Shown here piece after piece: positions 12,508 to 21,860 of a DNA stretch of 64,000 nucleotides. How positions within the stretch are numbered: position 1 is the stretch's first letter; every line of letters starts with the position of its first letter. The stretch covers positions 22,475,501 through 22,539,500 of the forward strand of contig CP136896.1 in the NCBI GenBank assembly GCA_034359265.1, written 5' to 3'. A program made the translations under genes and the position numbers. The stretch is from Canna indica. Lineage: Eukaryota; Streptophyta; Magnoliopsida; Zingiberales; Cannaceae. The notes below the pieces were generated by a model that saw only the letters and a list, made by a program, of their open reading frames with translations, searched no databases and was not told the DNA's origin.

Positions 12508-13128
12508 CAACGAAGGCGCTGCCACCAGCGCCGAGTGAAGGAGCTACACTGTGAAGGAGTGATCACGCAAGTGAAGGAGCTGCGCGACGCGATCATGCTA
12601 GTGAAGCCGTCTACCGGCGAGCAATGAAGGAGAGGTGAGCACACACTTGCTGGTTGTCTTGCTTTGCTTGTGAGTTGTGAGAGGAACTAAGGAAGAAGAA
12701 AGGAGAAGACATTACACTAAAAAGTATAGTTAAATATATATTGAAAAGGTGAGGTGAGCACAGCACATTAAATGAGATGGAAACATTGGGAAGGAGAAAA
12801 ATCATGAAAAGATAGGGGTGATCAATGATAAAGTAAAAAAATGCAGGCTAGGGAGAAAAGGAGGGAAAGGATGGTGGGGCCCATCTAAAAAAAATTGAAA
12901 AAAAAAATATCTCAATGGGGCATTGGCCCCCACTGGGCCTACAATGGATCCGCTACTGGTATCAGAGCAAGACATAATCTTAGGCATGGTGAGCAATCCA
13001 TGTGAGAGAGGGCTGCTTGGACATGGGGTGGAGCCGTTATTAGGCTAGGCCCTATATGCCATCGACTTAAGTGTGATTATGTGCTATGCAGTAGGCTTGA
13101 GTTAAATGGGCGAGACTATAGAACCCTG
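12508..13128. other. No gene recognised; possible hAT-like end near 12950
   Basis: The right flank of the Gypsy insertion contains repeated gtgaaggagct phrases up to about 12600 and then A-rich sequence. The stretch ending atggatccgctactg (about 12956) is the complement of CAGTAGCGGATCCAT, which resembles CAGTGGCGGAGCC-type hAT termini. No matching left end was found. Confidence 0.35.
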
Positions 13129-14074
13129 TGTTAGAGATTGACTCAAATTGGGTCCGAACTGAATCCAACGAGTTCGACCAGATCCAAATCGGAGTTGATT
13201 TGATCAAGATATGCTTGAATCAATTTGCCAATTTGATTGAACCATGTTGAACCGGACTCGATCAAAATAAACTATGATTTTATAATCATGGGCCCGGGAG
13301 CCCAGCCCACCATCTTCTCAAGATACCCATGTCAATGTTGCAGCAGCACACGTAAAAGTTTTCAAATTGATGATAACTTCAGAAGTTTTCAAATTGATGA
13401 TGTGGAAATCAAATATTGCTTTTGACTAGTCAAATGGAGAAAAAGGTGGAGGCATCACGTGAAGCCACCAAGCATTTTGAAAGTTTCTTTAGTCAAAAGA
13501 AGCATTTCAGCCATCCGATTAAATCAGACGGAGCAACAAATTCCTTGGAGATTTTTTCTCCACTAAAGTAGGCATGAATCGGCTCTCCCCCTCTATTATA
13601 AATAGGGGCCTAATATGCAGTTCTAAGATAATCCCACACCAAGAAAAAATCCCCATGTGAGAGTTCCAGAGATCCAAAAAAATAAGAGTGCCGCTACAAC
13701 CCTTTTTCCTAAGGAGTGCCCCTTCTTAGTTTCTGACATACAGCAGCAGGAGTTCAGTTTCAAGACAGATCTTGCAGAGACAGTGCCTCTACTCCGTACC
13801 AGTTTCAGGTTCAATTAATTTAAGACAGATTGTTGTATTCTGAAGGGGATTTAGATTATTGCACTCTTATTGTAAAAGTTCTTCTCTAGATTTAATAAAG
13901 CAGTTTCCTCTTCTCCCTGTGGATGTAGGATCGGCACCCCGCCGAGTCCGAACCACGTTAACCCCATTGTTTTTTGTTTTTTCTGCATTATTATTATCAG
14001 ATTTTCTTTTTCTTTTTCCTCGCCGGGTTCGAGTTTTGTAGATCCTGCAGGAAATTACCCCAAATTTCCTAACA
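13129..14074 (+). repeat. Copia-type LTR (left LTR of truncated element)
   Basis: The 946-bp stretch starts TGTTAG and ends CTAACA, a perfect terminal inverted repeat. It contains a tataaatagggg TATA region near 13599. A primer binding site and gag follow. No second LTR was found to the right, so the element is truncated. Confidence 0.8.
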
Positions 14075-14077
14075 CCC

Positions 14078-14089
14078 TGGTATCAGAGC
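14078..14089 (+). other. Primer binding site (initiator tRNA-Met)
   Basis: tggtatcagagc, three bases after the LTR end and 14 bases before the gag ATG. Confidence 0.85.
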
Positions 14090-14103
14090 CTACTTCCCCA
14101 ACC

Positions 14104-14993
14104 ATGGCGAGTACCAAATTTGATATTGAGAAGTTAGATCACAATGTCAACTATGCACTTTGGTCAATGATGATGAAAGCGATCTTAACTATGGAGAAAA
14201 TATATGATGCTATTCTTGGCAAGGATAAGATGCTGAGGGGACTGAGAAGGAGAAAGAATATAAGGAGCAAAAGGCAATTGCAGTTTTGTACCTAAGCCTG
14301 TCAAATGAAGCACTTCGAGAAATTGCATCCCAAAATACAAGTAAAGGTATTTGGGACAAACTCACATCCTTGTATCAGGACAAAACTCTCACCGGTAAGA
14401 TGACTTTGAAGCAGAAGCTTCATTTCCTACGTATGGCAGAAGGCACATCAGTCAAAGAGCATATCAATACTTTTCAGACAATCATCATGGACCTGGAGAA
14501 TATGGGTTTCAAAATTGATGAGAAAGATAAGGCTTTATTCCTTTTATGTTCACTTCCTACTTCTTTTAAAAAATTTCGTGAAACTATGCGTTTTGGAAAG
14601 ACTACTATTACTACAGAACAAGTGATCACTACTCTTGTGTCTAAGGAGCTCATGGATACACATCTTACAGCAAATTCCTTTGGTGGAGGGAAAGGAGAAG
14701 CTCTCTACTCTAATGAAGCATGAGGAGGTAACAAATCAAATGTCACATGTTATTATTGTAAGAAACGAGGTCACATCAAGTCAGAATGTTGCAGTCTTAA
14801 GAAAAAATTACAGCAGCAAAATAAGGGTCAAGATGCATATGTGGAGGCCTCTTACGCAGATTTTGAGAAAGTTGAGGTACTGGTCGTGACAGATGGCATA
14901 CGCACTGCTAAGACACGCCGTGGGCAACGACGGTCTCGTCGGCGACAACACACCTCAGGTCAAAATTCCTCTTCATCTTCTTCTGATGTCTGA
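14104..14993 (+). pseudogene. Copia gag remnant (UBN2-type gag with zinc knuckle)
   Basis: The start MASTKFDIEKLDHNVNYALW is typical of Copia gag. A frameshift near 14233 moves it into a second frame, which continues with YLSLSNEALREIA, KMTLKQKLHFLRMAEG and FKKFRETMRFG. A stop at 14721 precedes a CCHC knuckle (CYYCKKRGHIKSEC) near 14750. The similarity ends near 14990, before protease, integrase or RT, so only the left part of the element remains. It is the LTR-proximal remnant of the element whose LTR is at 13129. Confidence 0.85.
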
Positions 14994-14999
14994 TCATGC

Positions 15000-15527
15000 A
15001 ATATGCAATCCAGGTCAACAAGCGAACAGATCAACCACTAGTAGCATTAATGAGTGGCAACTGATATGTTGCTATATTGCAAGTTAAGAGGGTTGTTTAA
15101 TGAAATAGGCTCACATATACTCTTCAGTCTTCAATAATATGTATAGTTTATCTTAAAATGAGCTCGGTTATTTACTCTAATAAAACAAATATTCTACCCT
15201 ATGAACTAATACATGCATTATGTGGAGTGGAAGTAACACTTCTTCTAATCCAAAACTTACATGAAAAGAAAAACTAGTACTGATCATCATGTCTCAGCTT
15301 GAATTACTCGACGATCCTTACCTTTCCATATCGATTATGAAGTGAATAGGTAGAGGTAGATCTTTGTATATTGAAATGTGGATTTATTCATCAATTTCTC
15401 GTCATGCTTGATTAGTATTAACTCCAGGAAATAAGCACCTTCTGGAGCAATATCAAAAAATATGGCTTCTAATTCATACATTAGGTCCGTACTGGAATAA
15501 GCTGTCTAATCTTTGGTTTTTATGCAA
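15000..15527. other. No gene recognised
   Basis: AT-rich sequence between the Copia remnant and the first recognisable ProRS exon. Upstream ProRS exons would be expected here or further left, but none could be read. Confidence 0.5.
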
Positions 15528-15606
15528 ATTGGGGTTATGGTTATGGTGCATTAAGATGATAAAGGGTTGGTATTGCCACCCAAGATGGCAGAAGTGCAGG
15601 TTATCG

Positions 15607-15888
15607 CACTACAAGAAAACAAACTTTCACCAATAAATAATTACCAACAAACTAATTTTGTTGGTATTTCCAACAAAATTACTAACTCATTTGTTGGTAA
15701 TTACCAACAAATATATCTTTATCTGTTGATAATACCAACGGACAATTGTAATATCCGTTGGTAATACCTAGCAGAGTATCACCAACGGATTTTACCAATA
15801 AAAATCCATTGGTATTAGTATTACCAACGGATTTTTGACTATTACCAACGGATTTAATCCGTTGGTGATACCCTGTTTTTTTGTAGTG
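15607..15888. mobile_element. CACTA-type MITE in a ProRS pseudogene exon
   Basis: A 282-bp element with termini CACTACAAGAAAACA and the complement of ctgtttttttgtagtg. It is flanked by the exact 3-bp duplication TCG (15604-15606 and 15889-15891). The interior has many direct and inverted copies of taccaacggat / atccgttggta and no coding capacity. Removing it and one TCG restores the ProRS codons Q-V-I-V-I-P-V-P, which confirms the boundaries. Confidence 0.93.
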
Positions 15889-16499
15889 TCGTCATTCCTG
15901 TCCCATACAAGGATGCAGATACAAATGCAATCTTTAATGCTTGCTCACAACAGTTCAGAAATTCCGTGAAGCTGGCTTTAGAGCTGACACTGACTTGAGA
16001 GAGAACTACTCCCCTGGCTGGAAATATTCAAACTGGGAAATGAAAGGTGTTCCTTTGAGGATTGAAATTGGGCCCAAGGATTTAGCAAATAACCAGGTAA
16101 ATTTGGACTGATCCTTGCAAAATTTCATTGTCTTGAAACTGAAAATGTAATCACGAATAAAAATTATTGCTTGCAGTTGCAAAAAAGCTTTAATGGTACT
16201 TAATTCCCTTTTTAGAGTATTATTGGTACATTAGGATATTGTTGGATTTAAAGGTCTTGAAATATATGTAGATTTTTTTTCCTATTTCTACCTCAGGACA
16301 GTAAAGTATTGATTTATGAGTTTCAGTTGTGTGAGATTTTTCAACAGTAAGAAGAAGACATAATATATGAAGAATGTTTTTGCATTGGCTTCACTCTATG
16401 AAAACCAATGAAAGGTTCCTATGCTATTTGCTTTTTTTCCCTATGTATACTGCTAATGCATTAGATGAGGAAGTTTCCAGTAATTTGGCTAGCACTGAA

Positions 16500-16848
16500 T
16501 GATGAGATAACAAGCTCAAGCTACGGCTGATGCAGAGAGAAGACGCAACAAGAAGAAGAAGAAGGTGATCGGCAGGTTTTATGGTTTAAAATAAGGAAAT
16601 GACAAAATAGTCTAAAATGTAAGTAAGTATATAGGTAAATGTTTTGGGGTATTTTAGTACTTTTACATTCATTAAATAGATGCGTATAAATAGGAAAGAT
16701 GTAAGCTTACCTTTGATTGATTCGATTCCCGTCATATCTTGTTTTTGGTTTCTGTTTAAACTTGTTCTTGAGGCTTGTATTAGAATGATTGGAAGCTTTT
16801 GAATAAAGATCAAGCAGATTATCTTCTGCCTTCCTTCATTTGTCATCA
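16500..16848 (+). repeat. 5' LTR of Copia element
   Basis: 349 bp. Differs from the 3' LTR by a two-base indel (aaggtgatcgg against aaggatcgg) and one T/C change (gtatataggt against gtatacaggt). Confidence 0.96.
16685..16693 (+). promoter_or_regulatory. Copia LTR TATA box
   Basis: tataaatag in the 5' LTR. An AATAAA-type signal (gaataaagatc) follows downstream near 16802. The layout matches a compact U3-R-U5; the roles are inferred. Confidence 0.6.
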
Positions 16849-16860
16849 TGGTATCAGAGC
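16849..16860 (+). other. Primer binding site (initiator tRNA-Met), Copia element
   Basis: tggtatcagagc directly abuts the 5' LTR end, a perfect match to the standard plant Copia primer site. Confidence 0.93.
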
Positions 16861-16906
16861 GGGGTGACTAGTGATCGAATCAAGATTCAGAACGCCCAAA
16901 TTCTCC

Positions 16907-19900
16907 ATGGCGAGGAATCGGCGATCTCAATCCGCCAGATCCGTCGTCGCTGAGTCCGGAAATGGAATCGAGGTCAACTCAATCGCGGAGGACAACGAAT
17001 ACGAGGATGATCCATTCATCATTCATGGGAGCGATGCTCCAGGTATTATTCTGGTCTCCGCCAAGTTGAGTGGCCACGAAAATTATCTTCCGTGGCGTGA
17101 ATCAATGTTGATTTCACTCTCGGCGAAGAATAAAATAGGTTTCATTGATGGTTCAATTTGTATCCCTGAATTAAGTAGCTCAAAATTTCGCGTCTGGAAA
17201 AGGTGTAATGATCTTGTGAGATCTTGGATAATCCATTCGATCTCAGCAGAATTGATCTCAAGCATCCTGTATGCGAAAACAGCAGCTGACATGTGGGCAG
17301 ATTTAGAGGATCGTTTTGGGAAAAGCAATGAACCCAAAATATTTGAATTAAAGGTTCAGATTAACAATACAAGACAGGGAAATCTTTCAATCGCAGCATA
17401 CTATACCAGGCTCAAGTCCTTGTGGGACGAGCTTGATGCTGTAGAGAACACTAAATGCACCTGCGAGATGGGCAGAGAGAGCCTGACCAAAGACAGAATG
17501 ACTCAATTTCTAATGGGTCTAAATGAATGCTATGTAGGTGTAAGGGGTCAGATTTTACTGATGAAGCCCTTACCGAATTTGAAGCAGGCATATTCTTTCC
17601 TGGAACAGGAAGAGTCCCAGAGAAGAATTGGGATCCAAGCTGGTGGAGCTGTTGAGAGTGTTGCTCTCAACAATGTCAGAAATGGAAATGTTCAGTATCA
17701 AGGAAAAAATTTTTGCGAATTTTGCAAGAGAGCTGGCCACACAAAGGACAATTGCTATAAGCTTCATGGTTATCCGCAAGGAAATTCAAACTATAAGGGC
17801 AAGCAAAAGTTCAGTGGACAGTATAATGAAAGGCAAGTGAACAATGCAGTGGCAGACAATGAAGAAAACAAGGGTGAAACTTCAAATGCAAAGAAGGAAG
17901 AGGCTGACCATGGAGGGTTCACCGAGAAGCAATACAATACACTGCTAAACCTATTCAAGGACCAGAAAAATGCTGCAATGGTGAACATGGCTGGTAAGTG
18001 CATGTGTAATTCACTTAGCATAAGAGACAGAAACTGGGTCTTGGACAGTGGTTCAACTGACCACATAGCATCAGGAAATGTGAAGTTAGAAAATGTAAAG
18101 AGACCTTCAAACATTGACAGGATCTCCTTACCAAATGGATCCACAGTCCCTGTGAAATCCATAGGAACAGCTCACATAAATGAGAGTATCCAACTCATGG
18201 ATACTTTATCAGTATCAGGTTTTCAGTTTAACCTATTATCAGTAAGCAAATTGACTAGGCAGCTGAATTGTTGCATTACATTTAACCCCACTAACTTCTT
18301 CATTCAGGACTTAACCTCGAAGAAGATAGTAGGGAGTGGTGAAGAGATAAATGGACTCTACATATTGAAGGTGAAGGACCAAGCTTGTAGCAGCAAAAGT
18401 ATTCAAAAAGTGGCAGCAAACACATTAGTAAATACAAAGGATGTTATAAGCAATGTACTAGATAAAAATGCCTTATGGCACTTGAGATTAGGACATATAC
18501 CTTTTGATAGACTGAAGTTACTGTCAGGACAAATACCTGAGCTCAATTGTAATTCAGAGTGGTTGTGCAATGTATGCCCTTTGGCAAAAACTACTCGGTT
18601 ACCTTTTAATTTGAGCATGAATAAAGCAAGTTGTTGTTTTGAGATGATTCATTGTGATGTATGGGGTCCTCACAAAGTAAGGACTCATGATAATTGTGCC
18701 TATTTCCTTACTATTGTAGATGACTTCTCAAGAGCAACCTGGACAGTATTGTTTTCATACAAGAGTCAAGTTCCAAATATCTTGATTGATTTCATTAAGA
18801 TGATAAGGAATCAGTTTGACAGCAAAGTTAAGATTGTTAGGACAGACAATGGATCAGAATTTTTTAATCACCAAGTGAAAAGTTTCATGGCTGAGCAAGG
18901 AATGATACATCACAGTTCCTGTGTAGAAACTCCACAGCAGAATGCTGTGGTAGAAAGAAAGCACAGGCACTTGCTTGAGGTAGCAAGATGCCTAAAGTTT
19001 CAAGCTCAAATACCCTCGGAACTGTGGGGTGAATGTATTCAGACTGCTACATACCTGATTAATAGAATGCCCAGCAGCAAACTAGACAACAAAAGCCCTT
19101 TTGAGGTGTTGTATAAAAAAAAACCGAACCTAGAACATTTAAAGACTTTTGGATGTTTATGTTATGCAAGTACTTTGAGTCAAGGGAGGTCCAAATTTGA
19201 TGCAAGAGGCAGAGAATCAATCTTCATTGGATATCCTTTCGGAAAGAAAGGATACAAGCTGTACGAGCTGAAAACAAAACAAGTCTTCATATCAAGAGAT
19301 GTGAAGTTCATGGAACATGTATTCCCTTTTAAAAAGGAAAGTCAGCACCAAGTGATATTTCCTTTACCAGTTGATGAAAGAAAAGACTTAATGAATGAGG
19401 ATAGAGGTATCAGTCAGAGGAATGAAAATTGTGATGAACTGGTAAGTCAAGAGAAAAGGCAAATTTTCTCTGATAGTTCAGTAACAGCCAAAAGAACTGA
19501 TGAGAACACAGAAATCAGTGAAGACCAAGATCAGTTTGAAACAGAGAATGAAACTGAAAATGACAAAGAATTGCAACCTCAAGGTAGAGAAGGGAAGAGG
19601 GTAGTTAGAAAACCAGTGAAGTACCAAGATTACATTTGCAATTCTTTAGTGAACATGGATTCAGAAATAAATGGAAAGAGGTCTTCACCTCATTCTATAT
19701 ACAAACTCTTGAATATACAAGACATGACACCTGATTATAAGAGGTTCCTTGCATCAATTGAAGTACACAGGGAACCAAGAAACTACTCGGAAGCAGTGAC
19801 AAGTCCAATTTGGAGGAAGTCAATGCAAGAAGAGTTAGAAGCTTTAAAAAGTAACAACACATGGACTATGTGCAAGCTGCCCCAAGGAAAACACCCAATT

Positions 19901-21361
19901 GGATGCAAATGGGTGTACAAAATTAAGTACAAGCAAGATGGAAGTGTTGACAGATATAAGTCTAGGCTAGTGGCAAGAGGTTATACACAGGTGGAAGGTA
20001 TAGACTATCAAGATACCTTCGCACCTGTGTCAAAGTTGGCCACTGTGAGATTAATTTTAGCTGTCGCATCTGCTTCTAAGTGGAACTTACATCAGCTTGA
20101 TGTACACAATGCCTACCTTCATGGGGATTTAGAGGAGGAAGTCTACATGGACAAACCACTAGGATATGACATGGCCGAGAAGGGTTATGTTTGCAGATTA
20201 AACAAATCACTTTACGGGCTGAAACAAGCATGTCGACAGTGGTTTTCCAAATTATCGGCAAACATAAAAGAGCAAGGATATGATCAAAGCCATTATGATC
20301 CTTGCTTGTTCATTAAGAGAGATGATAAGAAGATAACTATTGCCTTGGTATATGTAGACGATATCATATTAACAGGATCGGATGAAGATAGCATTAGAGA
20401 ACTCAAAGAAAATCTTAACAAGCTGTTCAGGATAAAAGACTTTGGGCAATTGACATATTTCTTGGGACTGGAAGTGTACAGAAACAGTGATGGTTTACAC
20501 CTTAGCCAGAAGAAGTATATTTTAGACCTATTAGCTGAGATGAAACTGCTAAATTGCAAACCGAAAGCTACCCCAATGATTTTGAAGGGCAAGAGTGAAA
20601 TAGGAGCAGCCGAGGAAGAGAACAACTCAATTGATCATACGACATATAGAGCTTTGGTGGGAAAACTACTATACATGACTGTCACCAGGCCTGACATCAT
20701 GTATAGCGTTCACCAGTTGAGCCAACATGTTCAAAATCCTACTACTACCCAATATCAAGCAGCAATTAGAGTGCTGAAGTATTTGAAAGGGACATTAAAC
20801 CTTGGTCTTTATTATCCTGCGAATACAGATTTATCAGTATCAGTATACTCGGATGCTGATTGGGGAACTTGCCCACTGTCCAGGCGTTCAATATCAGGGT
20901 ATCTAGTAAAAATAAGATATTCTACAGTGAATTGGAAGTGTAAGAAACAGCCCACCGTAAGCCGATCGAGCGCTGAAAGTGAGCTGAGAGCTCTATCTAG
21001 TGCTACAGCCGAGCTCATTTGGACCAAGAACATCTTGATGGAGATTGGTATAGATCAAAATGAAGAAATTCCCATATTTTGTGATTCGCAAAGTGCAATT
21101 CACATCACAGAAAATCCAGTTTTCCATGAGCGGACCAAACATCTAGAGGTGGACTGCTACTTTGTTCGTGAGAGATATCAAGCAAAACAGGTGAAACCAG
21201 TCTATGTTCCCAGCAGAGAACAAATAGCAGACATCCTCACAAAACCCTTGCCAACAGCTCAACATAAATATCTAACTTCCAAGTTGGGAATGGAGAACCA
21301 GTTCTCCACTTCACCAACTTGGGGGGGGTGTGATGAGATAACAAGCTCAAGCTACGGCTGA
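16907..21361 (+). CDS. Copia gag-pol polyprotein, 1484 aa
   Basis: One open frame encodes the whole retrotransposon machinery. The first ATG in frame is at 16907 (MARNRRSQSARSVV); the open frame extends 36 bases further upstream only with a GTG. Domains in order: Copia-type gag (ENYLPWRESMLISLSAKNK); CCHC knuckle CEFCKRAGHTKDNC (17714-17755); aspartic protease WVLDSGSTDH (DSG at 18044); integrase zinc region LWHLRLGHIPFDRL to CNVCPLAK; integrase core with DVWGP, DNGSEFF and the Glu of NAVVERKHR; reverse transcriptase with WVYKIKYKQDGS and YVDD (20351-20362); and RNase H with SDADWGTC, SSAESELRAL and CDSQSAIH. The ORF runs past the purine tract and stops 31 bases inside the 3' LTR. No stop or frameshift interrupts it, in contrast to every other transposon ORF in the window. 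I do not assign a Copia sublineage. Confidence 0.96.
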   Translation: MARNRRSQSARSVVAESGNGIEVNSIAEDNEYEDDPFIIHGSDAPGIILVSAKLSGHENYLPWRESMLISLSAKNKIGFIDGSICIPELSSSKFRVWKRCNDLVRSWIIHSISAELISSILYAKTAADMWADLEDRFGKSNEPKIFELKVQINNTRQGNLSIAAYYTRLKSLWDELDAVENTKCTCEMGRESLTKDRMTQFLMGLNECYVGVRGQILLMKPLPNLKQAYSFLEQEESQRRIGIQAGGAVESVALNNVRNGNVQYQGKNFCEFCKRAGHTKDNCYKLHGYPQGNSNYKGKQKFSGQYNERQVNNAVADNEENKGETSNAKKEEADHGGFTEKQYNTLLNLFKDQKNAAMVNMAGKCMCNSLSIRDRNWVLDSGSTDHIASGNVKLENVKRPSNIDRISLPNGSTVPVKSIGTAHINESIQLMDTLSVSGFQFNLLSVSKLTRQLNCCITFNPTNFFIQDLTSKKIVGSGEEINGLYILKVKDQACSSKSIQKVAANTLVNTKDVISNVLDKNALWHLRLGHIPFDRLKLLSGQIPELNCNSEWLCNVCPLAKTTRLPFNLSMNKASCCFEMIHCDVWGPHKVRTHDNCAYFLTIVDDFSRATWTVLFSYKSQVPNILIDFIKMIRNQFDSKVKIVRTDNGSEFFNHQVKSFMAEQGMIHHSSCVETPQQNAVVERKHRHLLEVARCLKFQAQIPSELWGECIQTATYLINRMPSSKLDNKSPFEVLYKKKPNLEHLKTFGCLCYASTLSQGRSKFDARGRESIFIGYPFGKKGYKLYELKTKQVFISRDVKFMEHVFPFKKESQHQVIFPLPVDERKDLMNEDRGISQRNENCDELVSQEKRQIFSDSSVTAKRTDENTEISEDQDQFETENETENDKELQPQGREGKRVVRKPVKYQDYICNSLVNMDSEINGKRSSPHSIYKLLNIQDMTPDYKRFLASIEVHREPRNYSEAVTSPIWRKSMQEELEALKSNNTWTMCKLPQGKHPIGCKWVYKIKYKQDGSVDRYKSRLVARGYTQVEGIDYQDTFAPVSKLATVRLILAVASASKWNLHQLDVHNAYLHGDLEEEVYMDKPLGYDMAEKGYVCRLNKSLYGLKQACRQWFSKLSANIKEQGYDQSHYDPCLFIKRDDKKITIALVYVDDIILTGSDEDSIRELKENLNKLFRIKDFGQLTYFLGLEVYRNSDGLHLSQKKYILDLLAEMKLLNCKPKATPMILKGKSEIGAAEEENNSIDHTTYRALVGKLLYMTVTRPDIMYSVHQLSQHVQNPTTTQYQAAIRVLKYLKGTLNLGLYYPANTDLSVSVYSDADWGTCPLSRRSISGYLVKIRYSTVNWKCKKQPTVSRSSAESELRALSSATAELIWTKNILMEIGIDQNEEIPIFCDSQSAIHITENPVFHERTKHLEVDCYFVRERYQAKQVKPVYVPSREQIADILTKPLPTAQHKYLTSKLGMENQFSTSPTWGGCDEITSSSYG
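21321..21330 (+). other. Polypurine tract, Copia element
   Basis: ggggggggtg directly precedes the 3' LTR. It lies inside the coding frame, so the C-terminus of the polyprotein is encoded by the tract and the LTR. Confidence 0.8.
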
Positions 21362-21677
21362 TGCAGAGAGAAGACGCAACAAGAAGAAGAAGAAGGATCG
21401 GCAGGTTTTATGGTTTAAAATAAGGAAATGACAAAATAGTCTAAAATGTAAGTAAGTATACAGGTAAATGTTTTGGGGTATTTTAGTACTTTTACATTCA
21501 TTAAATAGATGCGTATAAATAGGAAAGATGTAAGCTTACCTTTGATTGATTCGATTCCCGTCATATCTTGTTTTTGGTTTCTGTTTAAACTTGTTCTTGA
21601 GGCTTGTATTAGAATGATTGGAAGCTTTTGAATAAAGATCAAGCAGATTATCTTCTGCCTTCCTTCATTTGTCATCA
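21331..21677 (+). repeat. 3' LTR of Copia element
   Basis: 347 bp, near-identical to the 5' LTR. Its first 31 bases encode the end of the polyprotein. Confidence 0.96.
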
Positions 21678-21721
21678 CTGAATATCAATAAAGTGAGATA
21701 CTTTGTTTTGCAAAAGGTTTT

Positions 21722-21860
21722 TTTTTTTTTAGGAATAGAAACTTGCATTCAACTTCAAGAGAATTGAACAGAATACAAGTATAGGAGGTAGAGAAAGAGT
21801 AAAAATAAGGCAAGATAAACACAAAGAAAGAAAAAACTAAACAGACACAAACTACACGGA
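21722..21860 (-). mobile_element. 5'-truncated LINE-like 3' end
   Basis: About 139 bp flanked by caaaaggttt (21711-21720 and 21861-21870), a 10-11 bp target duplication. On the minus strand it ends in a poly-A run (plus-strand poly-T at 21718-21731). The sequence just before the tail, gaagttgaatgcaagtttct, is of the kind seen in plant LINE 3' ends. It lies in the ProRS pseudogene intron, right of the Copia element. Confidence 0.75.

Larger units (their letters stand above)
16500..21677 (+). mobile_element. Intact, young Copia LTR retrotransposon
   Basis: The 5178-bp element runs from TGATGAGATAAC to TTTGTCATCA, with the exact 5-bp target duplication CTGAA at 16495-16499 and 21678-21682. LTRs at 16500-16848 and 21331-21677 differ only by one substitution and one 2-base indel. 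It has a perfect tRNA-Met primer binding site, a G-rich purine tract and one uninterrupted gag-pol ORF with all catalytic motifs visible. It lies in the intron after exon A of the ProRS pseudogene, in the same orientation. The element appears structurally autonomous and recently inserted. Confidence 0.96.

Noticed and set aside
12942..12970. A second primer binding site after an LTR (ctggtatcagagcaag near 12957)
   Set aside because: No LTR with TG...CA ends could be placed to its left, and it abuts a hAT-like end, so it may be chance or a remnant.
16586..16849. The 87-codon minus-strand ORF in the Copia LTR, repeated in the other LTR
   Set aside because: It is present in both LTRs only because they are identical. 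No domain is visible.
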